DNA of 64,000 nucleotides from Mycobacterium gordonae. GTDB lineage: Bacteria; Actinomycetota; Actinomycetes; Mycobacteriales; Mycobacteriaceae. The stretch covers positions 1 to 64,000 of the forward strand of contig NZ_LKTM01000146.1 in NCBI RefSeq assembly GCF_001417955.2. The letters are read 5' to 3'. Below the pieces are notes generated by a model. That model made no database searches and had not been told where the DNA came from. It saw only the letters and a program-made list of their open reading frames with translations. Position 1 is the first letter of the stretch. Every line of letters begins with the position of its first letter. A program made the translations under genes and the position numbers. Positions 18,396 to 27,477 of the stretch are shown here, piece by piece.

Positions 18396-19379
18396 TCAGT
18401 TGCGGGGTTCGCCGGCCAGCCACAGGCGCACCAGGCAGCGTCGTTGCGCCGCCTCGGGGGCGTCGACGAAACTGCGGCGGTTGTGCAGGGTGGCGTGGTT
18501 GTCGGCGAAGAAGATGTCGCCCGGGTCGAGGGTGAACTCGACGTGGTTGGCGGGGTCGTTGAGGGCCCGGTCCAGAGCGTCCAGAGCCTGGCGCTGCCGG
18601 TCGCTCAGCGGCTGACCGCTGCGGTAGTGGCCCAGCTCGATGTGCAACCGGTTGTACCGGATGCGGACGCCTTCCGGGGTGTCGGTGAAGATCGAGCCGT
18701 ACGTGAACGGGTCCTCGCCCGGCTGGGTTTCGTGCGAGCGGTCGAAGCAGAACCGCCCGTAGAGTTCCTCCACCAGTTCGGGCTGTGCCGCCAGCACCGC
18801 GTTGTATGCGGTGTGGCCACTGACCATGACCGACTCCCCGCCGGACACGGCCTTGCGCAGGCACAGCAGGCCGAGCACGTCGGGCCGGCTTCCGGCGTAG
18901 GCGCAGGCCGAGTCGGTGTGAAAGATCAACTCGGAGTTGGTTTTCGAGCCGCGGGCCTCCGCGACGGTCTGACCGGTGTCCTGCACCAGGTAAACCCGGT
19001 CGCCCTGGCGGTTCTGCGGCTGCGGCCCGCCCAGGTAGGTGCCCAGGCCCCAGTAGAGCATCGAGGCTTCCTCATCCGTCCAATCCTGCAGCGGCAGGCC
19101 GCGCAGCACGCAGAAGCCGGGACCCAGGCGCAGGCAGTGCCGGATGCCCCGGGCGATCTCGACCAGCTCCGGCTCCTGGAAGTCCGATGCCACGATCGTG
19201 TCCAGGCGCCGGCCCAGGCGGCGCAGCCGGTCGCGGATGCGTAGGCACGCCGCGGCGTGCTGCGGCTCGACGGCGATCATGTAGTCCCAGGCGTCCAGGC
19301 TGGCGTGGTCCCAGACCGTCGGTGCGGCGATCGACCGGCGCTGGCTTACCCGCTGCTGTGTGTTCTTCACTGTGAGCAT
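18396..19379 (-). CDS. TauD/TfdA-family Fe(II)/2-oxoglutarate dioxygenase
   Basis: A 327-residue non-haem iron oxygenase. The iron ligands are visible as H154-x-D156 (LIFHTDSA) and a distal His, probably H299 in NHATLHNRR. The 2-oxoglutarate-binding Arg lies about 15-19 residues later in RRCLVRLW. The family core VMVSGHTAYNAV and RIRYNRLHIE are also present. The ATG at 19379 has a clear GGAGATGAAGAG ribosome binding site. The open frame continues 166 codons upstream through the remains of an acyl-CoA-dehydrogenase-like gene, and that extension is rejected as part of this protein. Substrate unknown; the family includes taurine, alkylsulfate, herbicide and clavaminate-type oxygenases. Confidence 0.85.
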   Translation of the reverse strand: MLTVKNTQQRVSQRRSIAAPTVWDHASLDAWDYMIAVEPQHAAACLRIRDRLRRLGRRLDTIVASDFQEPELVEIARGIRHCLRLGPGFCVLRGLPLQDWTDEEASMLYWGLGTYLGGPQPQNRQGDRVYLVQDTGQTVAEARGSKTNSELIFHTDSACAYAGSRPDVLGLLCLRKAVSGGESVMVSGHTAYNAVLAAQPELVEELYGRFCFDRSHETQPGEDPFTYGSIFTDTPEGVRIRYNRLHIELGHYRSGQPLSDRQRQALDALDRALNDPANHVEFTLDPGDIFFADNHATLHNRRSFVDAPEAAQRRCLVRLWLAGEPRN

Positions 19380-19935
19380 CTCTTCATCTCCTCTCGTCCG
19401 GCTGAGATGCGTTTCTATGAGTTTGGCGAGAGGCACTTGAGAAATCCTTGGAGCTTGTATGGCGGCGGTCAGCGGCCATATCAGCCAGTTCGGTTGGGCC
19501 AGGTGGAAGCGCTCGGCGGCGTAGCGCTTCATGGCGGCAGGACCGAAATACACGTGTTGATCCGCGGTGCGCAGATCCCGGAAGCACCGCTGGATGGGAT
19601 GGCTCGCGTGTACCGCGCCGGCGCCGGCCAATGAGAACGCCCTATCGACGGCTCCGCGTGGCCTGTTGCGCGGCGAGTGGAAACGGGCCCGCTGCGCCAC
19701 GGACGGGGAGTCTCCGGCGCATGCCGTCTCCCAGAGTGCAGCGGCCTCGTCGAGGACAAACGCCCGCGCGGAACGGAGATCGGCTTGCGCCCCGGCGAAC
19801 GTGACCTGTGCGTCGGGCTCCCCGGTCTGGATTGATGGGGGGAGTGTCGCCGTCGAAGTCGAAAATATCCCCGTCAAGAACCATTCGGCGTGGCGGTAAC
19901 CGCTTGAGCTGTTCGTCCTGGAACGGGGTTGGTCC
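19380..19935 (-). pseudogene. Remnant of an acyl-CoA-dehydrogenase-like flavin enzyme
   Basis: The minus strand carries recognisable pieces of an acyl-CoA dehydrogenase / group D flavin monooxygenase. The middle-domain motif SGYRHAEWF is in one frame. The expected continuation DIFDFDGDTPPINPD is in another, and the first frame resumes at EPDAQVTFAG. The C-terminal helical domain then follows (ADLRSARAFVLDEAAALWE, then HPIQRCFRDLRTADQHVYF). At least two frameshifts are needed, and the segment that normally joins middle and C-terminal domains is missing after VTFAGAQ, so a deletion is also likely. The N-terminal domain is absent. The intact enzyme probably worked with the adjacent dioxygenase or with a reductase now lost. 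Confidence 0.7.
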
Positions 19936-19982
19936 GGCCCGCTACGGCGAGTTCATCACCGGGGCGCTCACCGATGCCCTGC

Positions 19983-21008
19983 TCAGGCGGTGACGGGAAC
20001 CAGTTCCGGGCGCATCTGCACCGCCGGCGTGCCTTGCGGGGTGAACCGGATGAACAGCTTCGCCACGAACGGTGCGGCAACCAGCATCAGCACCACCCGG
20101 ATGACCTGGGACGCCATCACAAACGTCACGTTCGAACCCGAGCCTGCTGCGGTGCCCAGCACCGCGTAGACACCGCCCGGGCTGGTCGCCAGGTACCCGT
20201 CCAGCATGCTGAGTCCTGCCGAGTGCGCCAGGACCACCCCCAGGCCGGCCGCGACCACGTTCAGAACCATGATCAGGGCGAACGCGCCGGGCAGGATCCG
20301 GCGAATAGCCCGCATTGACTCGCGGTCCAGTGTCAGTACCGTCTGCAGCACGATCAGCACGATTCCGGCCTGGAACACCGGCATCGGAACGGCGAGGCCG
20401 TTGGCCAGTCCGGCGAATTCCAGTCCCATGGTAATCGCCATCGGGCCGATCAACCCGCCGCCGGGCAGCCGCAGCCGGCGTCCGGCAACCGCGCCGACCA
20501 GCACGATGGCTGCGAGCAACGGAAGTGTGAAATACCAAGGCAGCAAGGTTTTTTCGCTGACCTGCTCGGCGTGGGAGGGAGTGCTGTGGTAGAAGGCGGT
20601 GGCGACGATGGGCATGGCGGCCGTGATCATGGCAACGCGCAGGTACTGGACGGCCGCGACGACGCGATCATCACCGCCGAGTTCGCGTGCGATGGCGACC
20701 AGCCCGGCCGAGCCGCCGGCGACCAGTGCGAGGCCACCGGTCAGTGGCGTGATGTCGCGGTGCAGGCCGAGTAACGCACCGCCCGCCACGCTGAGGACGA
20801 GGGTGCTGACGGCCACCGCTATGACGATCGGCCAGTGCGACCCCAGCGCGTCGAAGGAGATGTCGCGCACCATCAGCCCGGTGTAGACGCCGAGCACGCC
20901 TTGGGCGGCCAGACCGATTCCCGGCACGGTCTTGGGCGCATACCGCGCCATCGACCAGGCGAAGGCCCCGCAGACAACGGCGACGATGAGAAGGTCAATC
21001 GGGTTCAT
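19983..21008 (-). CDS. AbrB-family (duplicated-domain) integral membrane protein
   Basis: A 341-residue polytopic membrane protein with about ten hydrophobic segments arranged as an internal duplication, matching the membrane protein AbrB / ammonia-monooxygenase-like family. Databases often mislabel it a transcriptional regulator; no DNA-binding domain is present here. Typical stretches are GGSAGLVAIARELGGDDRVVAAVQYLRV in the first half and TSPGGVYAVLGTAAGSGSNVTFVMASQVIRV in the second, each with the small-residue G-G-x2-G-x3-A pattern of a likely substrate path. The function is not established. It is transcribed away from the small gene and LuxR-type regulator that begin at 21124. Confidence 0.82.
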   Translation of the reverse strand: MNPIDLLIVAVVCGAFAWSMARYAPKTVPGIGLAAQGVLGVYTGLMVRDISFDALGSHWPIVIAVAVSTLVLSVAGGALLGLHRDITPLTGGLALVAGGSAGLVAIARELGGDDRVVAAVQYLRVAMITAAMPIVATAFYHSTPSHAEQVSEKTLLPWYFTLPLLAAIVLVGAVAGRRLRLPGGGLIGPMAITMGLEFAGLANGLAVPMPVFQAGIVLIVLQTVLTLDRESMRAIRRILPGAFALIMVLNVVAAGLGVVLAHSAGLSMLDGYLATSPGGVYAVLGTAAGSGSNVTFVMASQVIRVVLMLVAAPFVAKLFIRFTPQGTPAVQMRPELVPVTA

Positions 21009-21123
21009 GGTGTGAAGGGTTCAGCAACCGCCTTGGCGGATTCTTGAAGCGCAGAACAGCGACGACCAGATTAGGTACCGGACTACTCAGTCGGGGCCGT
21101 CGTCACCGGGGCACGCTGGGCCG

Positions 21124-21321
21124 ATGGCCGAGGAACTCACCGAGCGTGAGCACGCGCTGCGCAGATTGCCGTTGCCGTACTCGCTGGCGCTGCGGTTGCG
21201 CGACGCCGGCGTCGCGGACGAGGTGATCTGCGAATACGTCGGCGTCGAGAACGACTTCCTCGACGGTTTCTATCGGGTCGCCGAAGCGAAACTTGCCGCA
21301 CTCCGGCTTCGCGCGCTGTGA
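21124..21321 (+). CDS. Small HTH-like protein, 65 aa
   Basis: A short cytosolic protein made of three predicted helices. The stretch LPLPYSLALRLRDAGVADEVICEYVGV has the look of a degenerate helix-turn-helix like sigma factor region 4, followed by a final helix. Similar small proteins are common next to sensory ATPase regulators in actinobacteria, as I recall. It ends 104 bases before the LuxR-type regulator, which has its own -10-like hexamer. The function is unknown and DNA binding is only an inference. Confidence 0.6.
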   Translation: MAEELTEREHALRRLPLPYSLALRLRDAGVADEVICEYVGVENDFLDGFYRVAEAKLAALRLRAL

Positions 21322-21413
21322 CAAACCGTCTCAGTCGAAGAAAACGCAACGTGCCTCGACTCAGACAGTCCCCCGCAGAAAGCGGTTCGACTGCGAGGCT
21401 GTGCCGACTCTCC

Positions 21414-21419
21414 TACGCT
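21414..21419 (+). promoter_or_regulatory. -10-like hexamer deciding the LuxR-type regulator start
   Basis: TACGCT lies 6 bases before the GTG at 21426, favouring that start over in-frame codons from 21318 onward. Confidence 0.5.
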
Positions 21420-21425
21420 AACCGG

Positions 21426-24035
21426 GTGCGTCTGACATGGCCGCTGGTTGGCCGGGCACAGGAAATCGCGGTCGTCCAGGCCGCGATATCTGATCCGCGC
21501 ACGCCGGGGGTGCTCATCTGTGGTGCACCCGGCGTCGGAAAGAGTCGGCTGGCGGGTGACGCAGTCACGGGGCTTGCTGGGTGCGTCACCCGTCGGGCTG
21601 TTGCCAGCGCGTCCGCCCGATCGATTCCTCTGGGGGCATTTGCCGCCTGGGTGCGACTGCCGGGGCCGGGCGACGGCCAGTTGGTTCACCTCGTCCGCGA
21701 CGTGATCGAGTCGCTCACGGCGACAACCGAACAAACCGTGGTCGTCATCGCCGTCGACGACGCACACCTGCTCGATGACCTGTCGGTGTTCGTGCTGCAT
21801 CAGATCGTGCAGCGCCGGTCGGCGAAAGTGGTGCTGACGGTCCGCAGCGGTGAGCCGCTCTCCGCCGCCCTGCAGGAAGTGTGGAGCGACGGGTTCGAGC
21901 GGCTGGACTTGCAGCCGCTGTCTGCCGGCGAGACAACGACGCTGTTATCGGAGGCATTGGATGGTCCGGTGGATCCTGATGTCTCACAACGGCTTTGGAA
22001 ACTAACCCGGGGGAATGCGCTCTACCTGCGCAACATCGTCGAGCAGGAGCGGGCCGATGGCCGATTGGTGCAACGCCACGGCTATTGGCGATGGACCGGC
22101 GATCCCGTGGTGCCGCCCAGTCTGGCCGAGTTGATCGAGTCGCGGATGGGGACGCTGCCCGCCGCGGTGGGCGATGTCGTGGACACCCTGGCGGTGGGAG
22201 AGCCGGTCGAACTGCAGTCCCTGGCGCGACTGGTGGAACCGGGCGCCATCGAGGAGGCCGACGTGCGGGGATTGATTGCGATCGGTCCGGTCGACGGCAA
22301 TGTGGAAGTCCGGCTTGCCCATCCGCTCTATGGCGAGCTGCGCCGGTCGCGGGCCGCGGCTACCCGGTTGCGCCGACTGCGCGGCCGAGTGGCCACCGAG
22401 TTGGCCGCGAGTGAGGATCGCGACGAGGTGCGAACCGTGGTGCGCCGCGCCGTGCTGACTGTGGACTCCGACCTGGTGCCGGACGGGGAACTACTCCTCC
22501 GAGCCGCGGAAGGCGCGATGTTCCTGGCCGACGCTCCGCTGGCGGACCGCCTGGCGGCAGCGGCGATTCGCGCCGGATGCGGCGTGCCGGCCTACAACAT
22601 CCGATCGTTCGCGCTGGCCTGGCAGGGCCGCGGTGCGGAGGCCGATGCCGCGGTGGCTGCGACACCCACCGAAGGTCTCTCGGAAGAGGATCGCCTGTAC
22701 CTGCTTGGTCACCGAGGCTTCAACAGGCTGTGGGGGCTGGCAGACCCCGACGGCGCCAGGGAGCTGTTCGAGGAAGCCGCAGAGTTGGCGACGCCGGCCA
22801 CGCGCAGCTGGAGCGATGCCTACCTGACCGTCTACTGGGCATCGATGGCGCAACCCGCCAAGGCGATAGCCCTGGGGGAGACCGTGGACCTGGAGTGCCT
22901 GCCGGGAATCATCAGTTCGGCCGCGGCGTGGGCGCTGGTTGTCGCCCATGGAGATGCGGGGAACGGCGCCGAGGCGGACCGGGTGGCTGAAGTCGGTTAC
23001 GCCTGCGTGCAGCGGACGTCCACCGCTGCCCACATGAGGCTGATCCTCGCCGACCGGCACCTCGGTGCGCTGCTGCTCAGTGGTCGCTTGTCGAGTGCCA
23101 GTGCCCTTGCTCAGCAGGCGCGCGAGCAGACCGTCGACGTTCCCGGCGTAGCCCAGCTCCTGGGCGCCGCGATCATGGGCCGGGCCGCCGCCGGATCGGG
23201 GCGCCTGGCTGAGGCCAGGCGACACTTGCAGGCTGTCGTAGAGCTTTTCAGCGGCGATTCCAACGGTTTTCGGTACCGCTACCTGATCCCGCTCGCGACG
23301 ACACTGGCCATGTGCGGCCTTGTCGACGAGGCGGACGCGGCGCTGCGGGCACTGGAGGCGGAGCGCCATCGAAGTTGGGGATTCGTGAACTACGAGCGTG
23401 ATCTGGCGCGCGCGTGGGTGACCGCGTGCCAGGGTGCGCTCAGTGATGCGATCAAGATCGCGCTCCAAACGGCCGAAACCTGCCGTGAAAATGGTCAATT
23501 CGCCGCCGAGGTGCTGTGTCTGCAGACCGCCGCGCAATTCGGCACCGGGTCGTCGGCGGCACGGTTAGGTGAACTCCTAGGCTTGGTGCAGGGCCCGCGG
23601 GTCGGCGTGGCCGCCCGGTTCGCCGCCGCGCTGGCGTCCGGCAACGGAGCCGAGTTGATAGCTGTATCAGCGGATTTCGAGGCCATGGGTGACCTTGTTG
23701 CGGCGCTCGACGCGGCGGCACACGCAGCGATTGCGTTCCGCAACAAAGACTTACGAGGCTCTGCGTTGAGCTGCTCGACGCGTGCCGATGCGCTGGCCGA
23801 GCGGTGCGGCGGCGCGGTCACTCCGGTGCTTCGTCAAGCCAGCGTGCCCGTACCGTTCACGTCGCGGGAACGGGAGATCGTGATGTTGCTCGGAGAGGGT
23901 CTGCCCAGCCGCGCGGTTGCCGAGCGTCTGACACTGTCGGTGCGCACGGTTGAAGGTCACATCTATCGGGCCATGACCAAAACCGGTGTCTCGAGCCGGG
24001 AAGAGCTCGCAGCGTTGTTGAAACCGCGAGCCTAG
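21426..24035 (+). CDS. LuxR-family STAND ATPase transcriptional regulator (LAL type)
   Basis: An 869-residue large ATP-binding regulator. The N-terminal ATPase has Walker A GAPGVGKS (33-40) and a Walker B stretch VVVIAVDDAHLLDD near residue 110. A central helical repeat region of about 500 residues follows. The C-terminus is a GerE/LuxR helix-turn-helix (FTSREREIVMLLGEG, then AVAERLTLSVRTVEGHIYRAM). The GTG start is supported by a -10-like hexamer and by the protein beginning directly with the ATPase (VRLTWPLVGRAQE). The effector and the target genes are unknown. Its end overlaps the end of the S9 peptidase gene at CTAG (24032-24035). Confidence 0.88.
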   Translation: MRLTWPLVGRAQEIAVVQAAISDPRTPGVLICGAPGVGKSRLAGDAVTGLAGCVTRRAVASASARSIPLGAFAAWVRLPGPGDGQLVHLVRDVIESLTATTEQTVVVIAVDDAHLLDDLSVFVLHQIVQRRSAKVVLTVRSGEPLSAALQEVWSDGFERLDLQPLSAGETTTLLSEALDGPVDPDVSQRLWKLTRGNALYLRNIVEQERADGRLVQRHGYWRWTGDPVVPPSLAELIESRMGTLPAAVGDVVDTLAVGEPVELQSLARLVEPGAIEEADVRGLIAIGPVDGNVEVRLAHPLYGELRRSRAAATRLRRLRGRVATELAASEDRDEVRTVVRRAVLTVDSDLVPDGELLLRAAEGAMFLADAPLADRLAAAAIRAGCGVPAYNIRSFALAWQGRGAEADAAVAATPTEGLSEEDRLYLLGHRGFNRLWGLADPDGARELFEEAAELATPATRSWSDAYLTVYWASMAQPAKAIALGETVDLECLPGIISSAAAWALVVAHGDAGNGAEADRVAEVGYACVQRTSTAAHMRLILADRHLGALLLSGRLSSASALAQQAREQTVDVPGVAQLLGAAIMGRAAAGSGRLAEARRHLQAVVELFSGDSNGFRYRYLIPLATTLAMCGLVDEADAALRALEAERHRSWGFVNYERDLARAWVTACQGALSDAIKIALQTAETCRENGQFAAEVLCLQTAAQFGTGSSAARLGELLGLVQGPRVGVAARFAAALASGNGAELIAVSADFEAMGDLVAALDAAAHAAIAFRNKDLRGSALSCSTRADALAERCGGAVTPVLRQASVPVPFTSREREIVMLLGEGLPSRAVAERLTLSVRTVEGHIYRAMTKTGVSSREELAALLKPRA

Positions 24036-25912
24036 TCCCGTCCGCCCAGATGTTGTTCGAGGAACCGGTCCACGGCGTCGAACAAGTCAATGACGTTCTC
24101 AGGGTTGAGGAAACCGTGCCCCTCGTCTTCCTTGACCAGGTACTCCACCTCGACCCCGCGGGCGCGCAGCGCCTCCACCAGATTGTCGGACTCGGCCTGG
24201 ACTACGCGAACGTCATTGGCGCCCTGCGCAACCAGCAACGGCGTCTGAATTCGTTCCACCTTGGTGATCGGTGAGCGCTCCAGCATGTCCGCCTCCTGCG
24301 CGGGATCTTCCGGGTCGCCGACGAACAGGTGCCAGTTGTTGGCGAGGTGGGGCCGTGCGATCGCCGGGAGTGTGCGCATGAAGTTGGCCAGGCTGGAGAT
24401 CCCGACGTAGTCGATGGCCGCCGCGAATACCTCCGGGGTGAAGGTGACGCCGACCAGTGCGGCGTAGCCGCCGTAGGAACCGCCGAAGATCGCTACCCGC
24501 GCCGGGTCCGCGTAACCCATCTCGACTGCCCAGTTCACCGCGTCGATCAAATCGTCGTGCATTTTGCCCGCGAACTCCCCGACCGCGGCCTTGACGAATG
24601 CCTTCCCGAACCCCGTTGACCCGCGGAAGTTGACTTGCAGCACCGCATACCCGCGGTTGGCGAGGAACTGCGCCTCCGGGTCGAACCTCCACCAATCCCT
24701 GGCCCACGGTCCGCCGTGGACGAGCAGCACCATCGGCAGGCCCTTCGGTTCCAGTCCGACGGGCAGCGTCAGATATGACGGCAGGTCCAGTCCGTCGCGG
24801 GACGGAATCGTCACGGGCGTCATCGGCGCCAACTGCGCGGGATCAAGGTGTGGGAAAGGCCGGAACAGCAGCCTGCTTCGGCCGGTGGAGTGGTCATAGA
24901 GGTAGGTGAGTCCGGCGTCCCGGTCGTGGTTGAAGCTGACGATCCATCGCTGACCGCTTTCGTCGGAGGACAACGCTCCGATATCGCCCTCGGACAGCTT
25001 CTCCAAGTTCGCCAGGACCTCGGCGAACAGTGGGTCGAGCGGCCTGATGACCTGACGCGCACCCAGATAGCGTGCCCCGAGCAGCTCACCCGTGCGCCTG
25101 TGTTGGATCAGTGGTTGCGGCACGAGCGGCATGACCAGGCCCCTGGCGTCCAGGTCGAAGCTGGGGTGGCTGTCCACGGCCGTCTCCGTGCCGTTGACCA
25201 CGTCAAGCCGGACCAGTCGGGTGCGGTCGGTGCCCTCGTTGGAGCCGATCCAGATTCCCGTTCCGTCAGGGGTGACGACCATCGGGAAAACGCCCAGCGT
25301 GTAGTCGGCGCCGTCATAGGTGGCGATCGGCCGTAGCTCGGCCGATGCGGGGTCCCATCGGTGGATTTCAACGTCGCCGGCGGCGGTCAGTGCCACGGCG
25401 AACAGATCGCCGTCACGGCTGCTGAGCCATCCCGCGACCTGCCCGGGATTCTCAGCGCGCATGGTGAGTTCGCCTGTGGCAATGTCCAATTCGTAGGCGT
25501 CCAGCAACGCGACGTTGCGCTTGTTGAGGTACACGATGGCCTTGCCGGACAGTCCGCCCGGGATCTCGAAGATCGCCTTGGTGCCTTCGAAGGGTGTCAG
25601 GTCAACGGCGGAGGCCCCCGGATCCTCCAGGTCGACCCGGAAGATGTGCCAATTCTCGTCGCCGCCACTGTCCTGCAGGTAGAGCAGCCACCGGGGGTCG
25701 TCGGCCCATTCGTAGCTCAACACCGAACGGGTGTCGTCCGCGGTGACGCAGCGCGCCGGCTCGCTCTCGTCCAGCGGTTGGACCCACACGTTCAGGCGGT
25801 TGCGCCACGGGGCGAGATACGCCATCCGCGTTCCGTCGGGCGAGATGGTCGCTCCGGCGCGGACGGGCGGGCGGAAGAAGTCCTCGACAGAGATCGGTTC
25901 GGGCAGTGCCAT
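24032..25912 (-). CDS. S9 prolyl-oligopeptidase-family serine peptidase
   Basis: A 626-residue cytosolic peptidase. Residues 1-370 form a beta-propeller-like region with WD/DPP-type repeats. Residues 380-626 form the alpha/beta hydrolase domain with oxyanion loop LLVHGGPWARD. Catalytic Ser is in GGSYGGYA (S479), Asp in QGANDVRV (D567) and His in EDEGHGF (H599). No signal peptide is seen, so it likely cleaves short peptides or acyl-peptides in the cytosol. RBS GGAGTCG precedes the ATG at 25912. A TetR-family regulator is encoded 58 bases upstream on the same strand, and the two may form an operon controlled by the palindromic operator at 26591-26633. Confidence 0.9.
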   Translation of the reverse strand: MALPEPISVEDFFRPPVRAGATISPDGTRMAYLAPWRNRLNVWVQPLDESEPARCVTADDTRSVLSYEWADDPRWLLYLQDSGGDENWHIFRVDLEDPGASAVDLTPFEGTKAIFEIPGGLSGKAIVYLNKRNVALLDAYELDIATGELTMRAENPGQVAGWLSSRDGDLFAVALTAAGDVEIHRWDPASAELRPIATYDGADYTLGVFPMVVTPDGTGIWIGSNEGTDRTRLVRLDVVNGTETAVDSHPSFDLDARGLVMPLVPQPLIQHRRTGELLGARYLGARQVIRPLDPLFAEVLANLEKLSEGDIGALSSDESGQRWIVSFNHDRDAGLTYLYDHSTGRSRLLFRPFPHLDPAQLAPMTPVTIPSRDGLDLPSYLTLPVGLEPKGLPMVLLVHGGPWARDWWRFDPEAQFLANRGYAVLQVNFRGSTGFGKAFVKAAVGEFAGKMHDDLIDAVNWAVEMGYADPARVAIFGGSYGGYAALVGVTFTPEVFAAAIDYVGISSLANFMRTLPAIARPHLANNWHLFVGDPEDPAQEADMLERSPITKVERIQTPLLVAQGANDVRVVQAESDNLVEALRARGVEVEYLVKEDEGHGFLNPENVIDLFDAVDRFLEQHLGGRD

Positions 25913-25970
25913 GCGGCGACTCCTATGCTCGTCGTGCGGTGAATTCGGTTGTTGTGCAGGGACTTTTGAT

Positions 25971-26588
25971 CTATTGGGTGATGGGACCGCCGATGCGTCC
26001 GTTGGTCGCGTCGAGAATCGCCCGGTCGATCAGCGCGAGTGTCTGCTGCGGGCTGACCTTTTCGCCGTGCGCGACAACCGCGATGCTGACGTCCTCGTCG
26101 ATCACCCGCAACGCACCGGTCACGGCCGCTGCGCACAGTCGCACGGTGAGATCGTCGCGGTTCATCCGCAGTCGCTTGGCGATGACGGGTATGAAGCCTC
26201 GCTCGAGTTCGTCGTGGACCATCAGGTAGGCGGTGCGTAGCGCCGGTTCCGACGCCGTCATGCTGGCAATTCGCATCGCACTGACCTCGTCGGCGATGTC
26301 CTGTTCGGTGAACGGGTGCGCGACCGCGTCGGCGGCCATGTGTTCGCCCAGCGACAATTCACGCGGCCACCGGTCCAATACTGCGATGAACCGGTGCGTC
26401 GACTTGGCGAGCACCGGTTCCACGCAGCTCTCTTTCGACCGGAAGTACCTCCAGATTGTCCGAGTGGAAAGCCCTGCGGCAGCTGCGATGTCGTCGCCGG
26501 TCGTTCCCGATACCCCGTTCCGCCAGAACAGTTCGCAGGCGTGGCGGGATACCTGCAACCTGGCTTCGCCGTGCGCTATGTCCTCCAC
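25971..26588 (-). CDS. TetR-family transcriptional regulator
   Basis: A 205-residue repressor. The N-terminal HTH is clear: LFWRNGVSGTTGDDIAAAAG followed by LSTRTIWRYFRSKESC. The C-terminal half is the usual helical ligand-binding domain (PRELSLGEH and later regions), whose ligand is unknown. The GTG at 26588 lies directly beside a nested palindromic operator (26591-26633), so this regulator almost certainly represses its own transcription, and probably that of the S9 peptidase downstream. The upstream alpha/beta hydrolase gene ends before the operator and may not be controlled by it. Confidence 0.9.
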   Translation of the reverse strand: MEDIAHGEARLQVSRHACELFWRNGVSGTTGDDIAAAAGLSTRTIWRYFRSKESCVEPVLAKSTHRFIAVLDRWPRELSLGEHMAADAVAHPFTEQDIADEVSAMRIASMTASEPALRTAYLMVHDELERGFIPVIAKRLRMNRDDLTVRLCAAAVTGALRVIDEDVSIAVVAHGEKVSPQQTLALIDRAILDATNGRIGGPITQ

Positions 26589-26590
26589 CC

Positions 26591-26633
26591 CCTGTCACTT
26601 AGTGACAACACCAATGTGTCACTAAGTGACAGG
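26591..26633. promoter_or_regulatory. Nested palindromic TetR operator
   Basis: A perfect 17-bp inverted repeat (arms 26591-26607 and 26617-26633, 9-base spacer). Each arm is itself near-palindromic: TGTCACTTAGTGACA at 26593-26607 and TGTCACTAAGTGACA at 26617-26631. The centre-to-centre distance is 24 bp. It sits two bases upstream of the TetR start codon, which suggests autoregulation by two dimers. Confidence 0.75.
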
Positions 26634-26646
26634 AGGCGTCAAGTTA

Positions 26647-27408
26647 CTAATCCTCGTCCAGGTATGCGTCGGCCCAGGCGCCGATGATGCGGGCGGCCCG
26701 GCGCGCCTGGCCCCGAGCGGTGAGCAGATGATCCGAGCCCTCGAGCGAGACGAAGCTGCGCGGGTGGCGGGCCAACCGGAAGATCTCGGTCGCGTTTCCG
26801 ATGCCAACCGTGTTGTCGGTGGGCGAGTGCAGTATCAGCAACGGCAGCCGCAGACCCTTGATCTTGTCGTGCAGATGCGCCGCGCGGACGTCCTCGACGA
26901 AGGCCCGCTTCAGGGTGAGCGTGCGCCCGCCGACCATCCACTCGGCACTGCCCTCGGACAGGCAGCGGTCAACCACTGCGTCGTAATGCTTTTCGACATG
27001 ACTCGGGTCGATCGGCGCGGCGACTGTGACGACCGCCCGCACTCCCGGCGACTGCCGGGCGGCGGCAAGTGCGGCCGCGCCGCCCCAGGAGTGCCCGACC
27101 AGTATGTCGGCCGGGGTTCCGCGTTCGGTCATGAACCTGCATGCCACGACGATGTCGTCGACCTTGACGGTGAACGACCCGTCGCCCCAATCTCCTTCCG
27201 AGCCACTGAGACCCAGCGCGTCGAAGCGCAGCATGCCGATTCCGTCGGCGGCGAGTTGTTTACAGATGCGCGCAGCGGCCGGCGACTCTTTGCCGAGCGT
27301 GAAGCCGTGAGCGAACACTCCCCAGCCGCGCACCGCTCCGTCCGGCACGTCGATGATCCCCGCGAGGTTCGGCCCCGTCGAGCTTTGGAACGTGACACGT
27401 TCGCCCAT
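26647..27408 (-). CDS. Alpha/beta hydrolase, 253 aa
   Basis: A 253-residue cytosolic hydrolase with the alpha/beta fold. The oxyanion region is GWGVFAHGFTLGKES, the nucleophile elbow is VGHSWGGAAALAA (Ser about 114). The acid is probably in ILHSPTDNTVGIG and the His in LEGSDHLLTARG. The spacing matches the BAAT/prolyl-oligopeptidase-like family of small esterases or peptidases. The substrate is unknown. It ends 58 bases before the TetR start codon; the operator sits in that gap, so the hydrolase is upstream of the regulated unit rather than inside it. Confidence 0.85.
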   Translation of the reverse strand: MGERVTFQSSTGPNLAGIIDVPDGAVRGWGVFAHGFTLGKESPAAARICKQLAADGIGMLRFDALGLSGSEGDWGDGSFTVKVDDIVVACRFMTERGTPADILVGHSWGGAAALAAARQSPGVRAVVTVAAPIDPSHVEKHYDAVVDRCLSEGSAEWMVGGRTLTLKRAFVEDVRAAHLHDKIKGLRLPLLILHSPTDNTVGIGNATEIFRLARHPRSFVSLEGSDHLLTARGQARRAARIIGAWADAYLDED

Positions 27409-27465
27409 GCTGAAGATCTAACACGGCGGCCGGCTCGAACGGTTCGACATTGTCGGCCAGATCCG

Positions 27466-27471
27466 TAGCAT
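27466..27471 (+). promoter_or_regulatory. -10-like hexamer for the cutinase
   Basis: TAGCAT lies 6 bases before the ATG at 27478, in a leaderless arrangement. Confidence 0.5.
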
Positions 27472-27477
27472 CGCTTC

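Noticed and set aside
18396..19877. 493-residue dioxygenase with an N-terminal extension
   Set aside because: The extension is the remnant of a different enzyme with frameshifts, and a clear RBS and ATG exist at 19379.
19808..19993. Plus-strand frame ending in a run that resembles a helicase HRDC-type motif
   Set aside because: Only about twenty residues look familiar. The rest is shadow of the dehydrogenase remnant, and no gene start or upstream domain exists.
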